From: Nelumbo lutea
Lineage: Eukaryota; Streptophyta; Magnoliopsida; Proteales; Nelumbonaceae
NCBI GenBank assembly: GCA_022828595.1
Contig: JAKGHH010000001.1
Span: 144,727,017 to 144,791,016, forward strand
Length of the DNA stretch: 64,000 nt
Reading direction: 5' to 3'
Shown: positions 45,258-54,540 of the stretch, piece by piece
Numbering within the stretch: position 1 is the stretch's first letter
Layout of the letters: every line of letters begins with the position of its first letter
Position numbers and translations under genes: made by a program
The notes under the pieces: generated by a model
What the model was told of the DNA's origin: nothing
Database searches by the model: none
The model's input: only the letters and a program-made list of their open reading frames with translations

Positions 45258-48200
45258 TTATCCAGAGGCTGAGTCTGGTTGAGCTGCCTCTTGTCTGGGT
45301 CTCCTGCGTTCAGGCGGAGGGCCATCTCTCCGTCTTTCATATCTTCTACTCTCGTATTTTGATCCACTCCGTTGCTTTGGTTGATAAGTGGGGTATTTGC
45401 ATGGTATTATCTCCCCATTAATATACTTGTCACCTAAAAGAACAGTCATAGTGAAAAGATAAGGTTCATTTAGAAACCATCAGCTCATGCATTCTTTTTA
45501 AAACAAAACAACAATAGACATAATGATTTAAAAAACCAACCTCCATAATCCTTATTTTTCACATCTATATATGAATCCGGCAACACCCAAAGAACTCCAG
45601 GCAACCCTAAGTAGAGCATAGTAGCATACAATAGAAGTAAGCACTCAGCAAACAACATAATCATCTACACAAAGGGAAAAAACACTTACCCTTGAATTTC
45701 TCAGATGTTTCTTCAGACACAGTACATTGGAATCCAGTGTAGGTGGTAGTACTAAAGGCATACATGTTCTTCTTCGCTTCTTCCATACTGCAACATTGGA
45801 TGTCAAAGAAGCTCAAGAGAAAATAACACATAATGACTAGAAGGATACGTGTTCTTTTTTCTAAAACAGCAAAGAAATAACCCCCCTATCCTCAACATTA
45901 CATGTTAAATCAAATGTAGCCAGATCCCGATCTCCCCCCCCCCCAACATCATGAAAAAGGAAAAAAAATAAAAATCTCCAAACCGCTACTTTCCATAGTA
46001 AGCTAATGAAGAAAAATCTGTAATATAAAAAAAAATGAATCTTTTTTATGATAAAATTCAATAATGCAATCTGAACGAAAAAAAAGTTTTGTAGCAAAAG
46101 TTCTAGCAAATAGATTAAAACAGGTAATTGGGGAAATAGTGGCACTGGTGCAAAGTGCCTTTATTCAAGGAAGAAAATAGTGGACAGCATTCCCATTTGC
46201 CAATGAGGGGGTGGAGGAAAGAAAGAGAAGTAACTTCGGAGGTTTAGTCTTCAAAATTGATCTTGAGAAAGCTTATGATAGGGTGGATTGGAAATGTCTT
46301 TGGAGAATCCTGGAGTTGAAAGGTTTTGGGGAGAAGTGGATTAGTTGGATGAAGGGATGTGTTCAAGGGGCCTGGTTCTCAATTCTCATCAATGGCTCCA
46401 CCCAAGGGTTCTTTAAGGCTTCTAGGGGACTATGCCAAGGTTGCCACCTATCCCCACTTCTTTTCTCCTTGATTGCTCATTGCTGATATTCTTGATGCCT
46501 TCATTAAGAGAGCGGCAAACCTGAGGCTTATCAGAGGTTTTAGAACTGGTATGGAGAACCTTCATTTGACTCATCTATAGTATGCAGATGACACTATCTT
46601 CTTTCTTGAGGATATGTTGGAATTTCTCAACTTAAAGAGGGTGTTGACTTGCTATGAAGCAGTTATAGGGCTAAAAGCCAACTTGCAGAAGAGCAGTATT
46701 ATTGGTATTAACGTGCCTCATCAAAGGTTAGTCAAGTACAATAATACAGTGGGTTGTAAGGCAGAACCTGGCCCATAAAATATCCCAGTTTACCTTTGGG
46801 AGATAATCCAAAAGAAGGTATAGTTTTGGGTTCCAGTCATTGAAAAATGTGAGAAGAGACATAAAACTTGGAGAAAAAATTATATCTGCAAAGGTGGTAG
46901 ACTTGCTTTGATCAAGGCCTCCTTGTCTAATCTTCCTACCTTTTTCTTGTCAGTGTTTAGAGTGCCAACAAGGGTAACAAATCAGCAAGAGAAGCTCCAA
47001 AGAGACTTCTTAAGGGAAGGTGGAGGAAAGAAGGATCACTTGGTAAGGTGGGAAGCAGTCTGTAATCCCAACAAAGAAGGTGGGTTGGGTATAGGCTGCA
47101 TTTCTGAGAGGAACACAGGTCTCCTAGGCAAGTAGCTTTGGAGATAATAAGAAGAAACCACAATCCATGTGGGCATCTATAATTCGCAGCAAGCATGAGA
47201 GGAGCAGAACTGAAAGGGGTAGCTTCCCTTTGGCCAGTAGATTCTGACCTAACCTTAGATTCTGTCTAGGAGATAGGAACCTAATAAAATTCTCGACAGA
47301 TCTCTGGTGGGGTCCTTCCCCCTTGTCTGGCTCCTTCCCTAATCTTTTCAATCTAGTGTATGATAAACAAGTCCTAGTCTCTTCAACCTTAATCACCGGC
47401 AGGCATGGTCTTTCCTTCAATTTTAATTTTATAAGAGGCCTAAACGACCTTGAATCACATGAGTTGTCCTCCCTTCTTTTGTTGTTGTCTAATGTGTATC
47501 TAACCTCTTCCTTCCATGATAAGTTAATCTGGCCTGGCACCCCTAATGGCTCCTTCTCCACCAAATCTTTCTTCAGTAGCTTAGTCTCTAGGTCCCCTCC
47601 TTCCTCTTTCCCATCAAGTAGGGTTTGGCTTTCTTCTGTCCCTCTGAGAATATCCTTTTTCTTGTGGAAGGCAGCTTGTGGCAAGATTAATACTTGTGAT
47701 GTCTTGCAGAAGAAAAGGTTAGGGAAGTGGTGCATATCACTCCTCATGTCTGCATTATGTGCTTTGAAAATGGAGAATCTATTGGACACCTCTTGAGCAA
47801 TTGCAAAGTGGCCCGCAGTGTAGGCAATTTCTTCTATATTTGATTTATGAAGGCAGCTTCTCTTGGATCTCTCCTAATACAGTTGATGAGTTCATATTGC
47901 GGTGGAAAGGTAGAAATCTGGGTGAAAGGGGTAGAATTTTTTGGAAGGCTGCAGTCCATGCTTCAATGTGGTGCATCTGGGAGGAGAGGAATAAAAGGCT
48001 TTTCGAAAATAAAGCTTCCTCGGAAGTGTGTTTAAAGAAAAGGATAATGAATGAAGACAAACAAAGCTTTCACCAATTATAGCTATGGAGATTTAAATAG
48101 GAATCTGTTAGAGATCCTTCTCTTCTACTTTTGGCCCTCAGCCCTCCACTTCCCCATGGCCTGATTGCACTTACACTCTGAGATTTGATGGAAGTTTAAG

Positions 48201-49373
48201 AAGAGCATTTGACTCTCCTCCAATGGCAGGAATCGGAGGTGTTATTTACAACTCAGAGGGAGGTATTTCTTGGGTTTTTAGCAGCCCTGTTTTAGCCCAA
48301 GATGCTTCTGAGGCTGAGGTTCAAGGTCTTTTGGTGGGTTTTCGGTCAGCTAGAGATCTACAGGTGGGGTCTTTACTGGTGGAAGGAGATTCTAGAATCA
48401 CCATTGGGTGGGCCAAAAGGAAAAGTGAAGACCCCTGGAGGATCGCCCGTTTCTTGCAAGAATTTTTTGATCTCTCTGGGTACCTCCATTGCTGTTTCAG
48501 ATGGATCCCTAGGAACTCCAATGTAGTGGCTGATGCTTTAGCTAAAAGTGGGCTGGGAAGGAATTTGATGCGTAGGGCAAATACGTTTCCTGTGTCTTGA
48601 GTGGGCTTTAGTTGCTTTTTTAGGAAACCCTGTTTTCCTGTGTACATCAACTCATTTAAATCCTTCCTTTCTTTTTAATGAAAGTTACCTTTTTCAAAAA
48701 AAGAAAAAAGAAAATAAGTTGTCTTTCTGAAATATTTTCTCTAAATTTGGACTTCCACAGCTACTGAAATAAAGTTGTTAATCGAATATGAATGCGAATG
48801 AAAATAATAGGACAGTTCAGAAATCAATCATCACAGAAGAACTAAAACTATTTTTATTTCAACCAAAAAAAAAAACTCCTAAAATGAGTAAGACCAAATG
48901 CTAAATGCGTAAAGAAACAGTAGAAGAAAAACAACACACAGACACGGACAGGAGAGAGAGAGAGAGAGAGAGAGAGAAGCGTACCTTCCCAACACAGTAG
49001 CAAGAGTGCTAAGATACGTATCGATCATCTGCTCTCTCGTTGGAGCCGGGTCTTTGGGAAACTCCATGACAATGAGCCAATGGTTGTAATCACAACCCGG
49101 TAGCAAGATGGTTTCCCTGGGCTCATTGTTATTGCTCCTCCTAGAAGTGTAGTCTCTGTCAACCGCCGCTCGAGTGGATGTCGATAACGAAGAAGAACTC
49201 AAACAAGGACGAGGTGAGAAGTAAGGTGCAGAATTGAATCGATATGAAGGAACAAGAGGAACCCGAGATATCGAAGCATAGACCGGAAGAGAAGATCTTG
49301 GCTTTAAATCAGTGAAATGCGAAGACGGGCAAATTATCATCTTTGAGAGGAGAGACGAATTGAATGTCGCCAT
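45258..49373 (-). CDS. MORF9: Plastid RNA-editing factor, MORF9/RIP9 type (four exons)
   Basis: Minus strand, exons 49,373-48,985, 45,787-45,690, 45,606-45,541 and 45,433-45,258 (729 nt, 242 residues). Every junction is GT-AG and the frame joins without loss. Residues 1-70 are Ser/Arg-rich and lack acids, a plastid transit peptide. The MORF box follows: [38 protein letters not shown] (exon 1), [20 protein letters not shown] and [12 protein letters not shown] (exon 2), [18 protein letters not shown] (exon 3), and [20 protein letters not shown] with an Arg/Pro-rich tail (exon 4). The [10 protein letters not shown] and [12 protein letters not shown] blocks are diagnostic; the exact 9 subtype is by closest match. 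MORF proteins bind PPR editing factors and support C-to-U editing of plastid transcripts. Intron 1 is about 3.2 kb because of an antisense LINE (46,085-48,710). The start is the only in-frame ATG of the transit peptide. No disabling lesion seen. Confidence 0.92.
46085..48710 (+). mobile_element. 5'-truncated LINE copy 4 in MORF9 intron 1 (antisense)
   Basis: Plus-strand L1-like ORF2 remnant. It begins mid-RT with [19 protein letters not shown] near 46,087, then [19 protein letters not shown] (46,250), [16 protein letters not shown], a decayed catalytic block near 46,570, [17 protein letters not shown] (46,930), zf-RVT at about 47,640 ([20 protein letters not shown]) and RNase H at 48,223-48,600 ([45 protein letters not shown]). 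It ends with tttttaatgaaagttacc and an A-rich tail near 48,710. Stops and frameshifts make it inactive. It lies wholly inside MORF9 intron 1 on the other strand. Confidence 0.88.
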
Positions 49374-49690
49374 TAGAGAAGTGGAAACAGCTGAGTGAGG
49401 GAGGACTTGATCGAGCGGGAGAGAAAAAGAACGAGAAATATAGATAAGGAAGAAATGGCGCTAATTTATTTTTAGGCGGATATTTTGGGGGTTTAGGGTT
49501 TAAACGAAATGATATGGTGGAATTTCCTTTTATCTTATGGTCCACTGAGTCAAATGATTGACCACATTGACCGTCTGATCTGTTGACTTTGCTATTAAGA
49601 TCAAATACACGATATGAAGTACACCGTTTTCACGAAACTGGAGATGACCGAGCGAAGGTGAACTGAGAGAGGTAAGGCACAGCAGGTTCC
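49374..49690 (-). promoter_or_regulatory. MORF9 leader and promoter region
   Basis: Region upstream of the MORF9 start: a CT-rich leader (tctcgttctttttctctcccgctc on the minus strand) with the telo-box above it. No TATA box can be assigned. Beyond about 49,620 the sequence enters the F-box pseudogene side. Confidence 0.4.
49489..49501 (-). promoter_or_regulatory. Telo-box in the MORF9 promoter
   Basis: The minus strand reads AAACCCTAAACCC about 120 bases upstream of the MORF9 start. AAACCCTAA (telo-box) is a known promoter motif of plant genes active in dividing tissue. Assignment to MORF9 rests on position. Confidence 0.5.
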
Positions 49691-51007
49691 TCACAAACCA
49701 TCACCAGAATTTTAAGCGCTGAACTCTGAAGGCATTACTAAGACAATCAGATTTTACAAGAACACTATACGAACATATGGAGAAGCCGTTGGAAAGTTTC
49801 AACTCGAAGTAGTTGTGTAGCTGGAAGTTAAAGTAATCCTTTGGTTGAGCAAATGGAATGGAACGGATGAACATCGATCGCTTGCAGCAGTCAGCACATC
49901 TGCATTCTTTAACAAGAACTTGGCCATATAAGGACCTCGTTTCTGCTTCCACTGAGCCAGTTGAGCTCTACTTTCTTGAGGGAGCTGAGAGGGAAACCAG
50001 AGACCATATGTGATTTCCAGAAGTCTTCTTCCTCGAAGCTAAACGTACTCTCTCAATTTCCTCAGTATCAACCAGCTCCTGAAAAGCAAAGACATTTATG
50101 AAGGACTAAAATTAAACAGAAGAAGGAAAAGATTGAGTGAAACATGCATGCTCTTTGTCAGTGATGCCCACCTAATCAAGATGCCGTGGTTCGTCCATTT
50201 TCAATTTGAGTATCTTCACGTTTGGACAACATCTCTGCAGGGAAAATATCCCAGGCAGGCAATTCTTTTATTATCATCATCGACACCCTCATACCCAACT
50301 GCTTGAGAGTTGAGACAGTCGAGTTCAGGATCAGGAGGAGGCGAATTCCAGCACTCTTTCAACCCCAAAGGATGAATCTTCATATGGAAAGCACAAATGC
50401 AGACTCAACATAATACTACTGTTTTCGGACAACTTAATTATCATACCTGGAAACACCAGCTGCTCAATGCTAGAGATCTAACGTGGCTTAGATCTTTCAG
50501 AAGTGAAATTGTAAATCCGCCTTGGTGGTGGGACTGTACGAAGGATTGTTCAATACTGATAGTCGCATCAACCAGAAGTTTGGCATTCTTAACAGAGTGT
50601 GGTGACATGTGCCTCCCATGAGTTCTGAAGGATAACAGAGAGGAGAAGATATATTGACCACAAAAACTGGCTACCCATTATTAATGCCATTGCTTACAAT
50701 TTAAACTCGGCTCACAGTTGAAGAACCCGAGAGGAATATGACATAGACGGAGGGTCAGTTCCTCTAAAACTGGACACCAAGAAACTAGAGTGCCAATGGA
50801 GCCACCAAGCAGGAATCCCCGGACCAAGGACAGACTTTAAGAAAGCTAAACACATTTAAATTAGATGGTTTAAGCTTGCAGAAACTCAACTGCAGGAATC
50901 TCAACCATGGGGATGCAAAGGGATGACGAGGTAAGCAAAAAACTAAGCTCAAGCTTCTCAACTTTGTCACGGTAAAGTTGATCCAATTGGTCAATCATAG
51001 AAGTACA

Positions 51008-51013
51008 TCTAGA

Positions 51014-51050
<37 letters not shown>

Positions 51051-51889
51051 ACAAAGCACTCAAGAAATTTTTTCCTTTTTTTGAATTTTTTTATTTTTTT
51101 ATTCTATGTCATTTTTGAAATAACCAATGAGATGCACTTTCCCAATAACATAAATAATATTTTCTCCTAAAATTACTCCTAAGCTACCTCCCCACTTTCT
51201 CCAAAATTATCTCTAATTCCTATTTATCTTCTAAATTATCACTAATTCCTATTTATCCCCAAAATTATCTCTAATTTACTAGAGAGTTTCTCTCCTAAAT
51301 TATCTCTAATTCCTATATATATATATATATCACAACATATTTAAAACACAATTTATAATTTATAATTTTTATTTATTTTAAATAAATTTATTCAAAAAAT
51401 ACTATTATCTGAAAACATTTTGTGGATTCGGGTCCCCACAGGGAACCCATCCCCGTCGAGGATCGGGGATGGGGTTAATTTCAAAATCGAGGTCGGAAAC
51501 GAGGAATATGATCCCCACCCCGTTGCCATTCCTACACACCTTATAGTTTTACATATTTACTTAAACCTACCTTATAGTTTCATTTTACTAAAAGATCCCA
51601 TATATTTTGCAACTTATTTACTTAATCAACCTTTCATTAAAAAGTGTTTATTTTGCCATTAAGCCCATGAATTTCTATTCTAAAAATACCCTCAACACTT
51701 TTCCCACTGTCATCTAATGGAAGATTGATTAAATCCACTGCAAATTATATGTGGTGTTTTAGTAAAATGCAAACTATACAGTAGATTTTAGTAAATCCAT
51801 GAAACTATAAGGGGTATTTTATTTTATGACCCTTTCTATTATTTAGGATTCTCTTAATAAATCTCGTGCATTGCACGAGTCTCTGCTAG
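51008..51889 (+). mobile_element. Non-autonomous Helitron, 882 bp
   Basis: Begins TCTAGAATTTATATATA after an A (51,007) and ends CTAG (51,886-51,889) followed by T. Seven bases before the CTAG lies the hairpin CTCGTGCATTGCACGAG (51,863-51,879; eight paired bases on each side of one loop base). A/T insertion, TC start, hairpin and CTAG end match the Helitron structure. No target duplication is made, and joining the flanks brings the two parts of the F-box relic together. No replicase-helicase gene inside. Confidence 0.75.
51421..51534. mobile_element. Truncated hAT MITE inside the Helitron
   Basis: The stretch with gaacccatccccgtcgagg and ending GTTGCCATTCCTA resembles the right half of the 15,531-15,743 hAT MITE (which ends TTGCCATCCCTA). 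The left end is missing, and no duplication is seen. Confidence 0.5.
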
Positions 51890-51900
51890 TATGCTTCATA

Positions 51901-51937
<37 letters not shown>

Positions 51938-52363
51938 AAAATGGTTTATCTTAAGACCAGAGTGAAACAAGAGGGTTCGGTGGACAAACTCTACAAATCT
52001 ATGCACCTTCCTCCCAATTGAATGTTGCCAACATTGGTAAGAGAAACCTCTTAGCACCTCATCACACAAAAGGCATGTTGAGCTTCTGGTTGTCTAGATC
52101 TGTGACTCATCTAGACATAGAATTGGAATGCAAGTCCACATGTATCTCCATATTTTTGACAAAACACTAATCCTAACCCAATCTTTCAGTGGTAGACAGG
52201 ATAAGATGTAGAAAAGAATGCTTTCTAGGAGATCGTTTAAGATGTCAGGGCTGCCGTTAATGCCATCGATATCGCCTCTTTTTTCATCCTCCATTTCACA
52301 ATACTCTATTACAGAAAGTGTGATAATCTTCTGGATCCCCAAAAGAAGACTAAAAATGTAAAC

Positions 52364-53851
52364 TAGGGTTGCTCATAAGAAGGTCCAAACCAACCAACCT
52401 AGTTTGACCCAACCCGAGTTAGTTGGATTTTCTTCAGCACTGGTTGGTTTCGGGTTACAAAAAAGTATAAATTGATGGTTCAGTTCAGTTTTGGTTTTCA
52501 CACATGAAAATCGAAACTGAACCAACCCAAACAGATTTAGTTCATATTTTTCCACATAATTTATAGGTTAAAGTATTGTTCGTATTTCTGTCAAGAATGA
52601 CGGTTAAAGTACTTTAACCAGTTACTTGGTTTGACTAGAATCGTCATTCTACCTAGGAATCCAAAGTTCTTCATGTCCAACCCCTTATATCTTCCCCCAT
52701 AACTCAACACCAACTCCATCGCCTGTCCAAAGCAGCCCAATTTCATCAACTAATTAATGGCATGCACATGCATAGAATACAGAGCAGGAACACCATCATC
52801 CACCATCCTCCTCAATAGCGCCAATGCCCCTTCCACCCTCCCTGCCTTACATGCTCTCAATACCATCGTGTCGTACGTTCTCGAGTCCACTTCTAACCCT
52901 TCTTCCAAAATCTCCCTCAGGACTCCGGTTGTAGCCTCCAAGTCCCCAGCGACACAAAGGGCGGTCAGCATGTAGTTGTAAGAGGTAACGTCTGGAGTGA
53001 TCCCATTGTCCTTCATCAGTGCTAATATGTTTCGGGCCTCCTCTATGCTCTTCTTTCTTGTCAAAGCGTTGAGAATGGGGTGGAAGGTGTAGGCATTGAT
53101 GTCATGTTTGCCCTGAATCATTGTGTCAATGAGGCAAAGGGATCTTTCTGTCTGGTCCAATTTGTAGGAACAAGCGATTAGGGCATCAAAGGCTCTCTTG
53201 CGAGCGAAGCCTTTGTCAAGACGACTTAGGGTCTGTATCAGGTCATAGAGGTCATCCTCGGCGTCAGTGATGAATTTGAAGGTATTGGTGGTGTTGAAGC
53301 ATCCGTCTTTGGTGCGTTGTTGAAAAGATGGTGGAGGGTGGTGAAGTCTCTTGAATGACCGGTGATGTTGACGAGTTGGTCGTAATGAGCTTATGTAGGT
53401 TTATCCGGGTCTGTAAATTCTAGTTTAGTTTTCTCATCGATATCGGTGGTGCTGCAAAGGCAATGGGAGGTGATGTAGAAGAAGGAAGTATTAGGTGTCA
53501 AGATCTCTTTTGCATTTTTATCTTTTTTAGGATAAACATGGTTCAGACTTCAGAGCCATCGGAGGGTGGCTGAGAGGACATGATAAGTTCTAGGAGGAAA
53601 AGAAGGAAGCCACATCAGTTCTTGATGCTTCAATATCTTTTTGGGGAGAGAAAATGGAAATGTAAAAAAAAAAAGCATGTTTCTTCATACTCGGCAAGCT
53701 ACGAATCCTTCACAAAATCGACCCAAACCAACCAGGTCGGTTTCACTTAGTACAATGACAGTTTTGGTTTCATTTCTAGGTAAACCGAGCATGTCGGGTC
53801 GGTTGGAAAAACGCTAATAAACTGACCCAACCCGACCCGTGAGCAGCCCTA
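52364..53851. mobile_element. hAT element carrying a PPR gene fragment (Pack-hAT)
   Basis: A 1,488-bp element flanked by an exact 8-bp duplication ATGTAAAC (52,356-52,363 and 53,852-53,859). Inverted ends are TAGGGTTGCTCA and, reverse-complemented, TAGGGCTGCTCA (11 of 12 match). Subterminal regions are the usual ccaaccaacc and gacccaacccga words. No transposase. The central 0.8 kb is minus-strand PPR coding sequence. It lies upstream of the F-box relic start (52,342). Confidence 0.88.
52640..53420 (-). pseudogene. Captured PPR protein fragment
   Basis: Minus strand. The longest frame (53,160-52,750) has pentatricopeptide repeats with the regular spacing of about 35 residues: INAYTFHPILNALTRKKSIE, DVTSYNYMLTALCVAGDLEA, SRTYDTMVLRACKAGRVEGA. 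Upstream similar sequence (FITDAEDDLYDLIQTLSRLD) continues in another frame to about 53,420, and downstream to about 52,640 (GLDMKNFGFLG), with an in-frame stop at 52,750 between. PPR proteins bind organellar RNA. Here the copy is 5' and 3' incomplete with stops and frameshifts, and lies entirely inside the hAT element, so it is a captured fragment. Confidence 0.85.
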
Positions 53852-53947
53852 ATGTAAACCAGAGGCTCTGTTAGAGGAACTTTGAATTGAAAACCGTAAA
53901 GCAAAGAGAAAGGAAAAGGGTAATGACACCACAGAACTAGTAGTGCT

Positions 53948-54173
53948 TGATAGTGAGACCATTCATCGGGCCCATGCACCATCTTGCATATCCCATCCAC
54001 CGACTTCATCAACATCGATATCTATCGTAACTAACCTAGATAAACTTTACCTCTAACAATTCGGTGTATATCCTTGTACTCTCATGTTTATCATTGTATA
54101 GATAAACCTTATCTTAACTCAACTATAAATACAATAACTGATCATGTATATCATCATCGTTTGACCTTCTTTA
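53948..54173 (+). repeat. 5' LTR of copia element 2
   Basis: Starts TGATAGTGAGACC, ends GACCTTCTTTA just before the primer-binding site. Ends are less canonical than TG...CA. Confidence 0.75.
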
Positions 54174-54186
54174 TGGTATCAGAGCC
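54174..54186 (+). other. Primer-binding site of copia element 2
   Basis: TGGTATCAGAGCC, matching the methionine initiator tRNA 3' end. Confidence 0.85.
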
Positions 54187-54540
54187 ATTACAAAACTGCA
54201 TCCGACTGACACAGTTGCTTCAACAATGTCCACCTCAACTTCAACATCTATTGATGCCAATTCAACCATACTAGCTCCTATATCTTCGTCCTCAGTCCTG
54301 TCTTCATTAGTAATCTTAAACATCTCTAATCTTGTACTCATAAAGCTAGACAACACAAACTATTTACTCTGGAAATCGTTGTTTGATCCCATACTCAAAT
54401 GACATCATTTCATGTCCTTCATTGATGGATCAAAAGCAGCTCCAAGTGCGAATGATTCAATGTTTACTACCTGGTATGAAAATGATAAGATATTATTATC
54501 CTAGATTCAAGCCACTCTATCTACCTCAGCTCTCCCATAC

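Larger units (their letters stand above)
49890..52342 (-). pseudogene. F-box/LRR/FBD gene relic
   Basis: Minus strand. The F-box is at 52,294-52,105 (SPDILNDLLESILFYILSCL then PLKDWVRISVLSKIWRYMW). After a frame change, RFVEFVHRTLLFHSGLKINHF (about 52,000-51,945) is the linker to the LRRs. A Helitron interrupts the next part at 51,889-51,008. LRR-like sequence resumes at 50,990 (TNWINFTVTKLRSLSLVF) and, after another frame change, WCPVLEELTLRLC near 50,760. Further fragments are LSHVRSLALSSWCFQ near 50,460 and the FBD domain near 50,000 (SGFPLSSLKKVELNW), preceded by an acceptor-like ttttcag at about 50,079. FBD proteins are presumed SCF ubiquitin-ligase adaptors. Repeated frameshifts, a stop next to the Helitron junction and a GA repeat in the coding part (51,908-51,935) mark it as a pseudogene; a few of these breaks could be introns. 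Confidence 0.7.

Noticed and set aside
45900..46084. Phe-rich minus-strand frame in MORF9 intron 1
   Set aside because: Intronic low-complexity sequence; MORF9 splices around it.
53776..54015. 79-codon minus-strand frame over the hAT end and copia LTR
   Set aside because: Chance frame spanning two unrelated elements.
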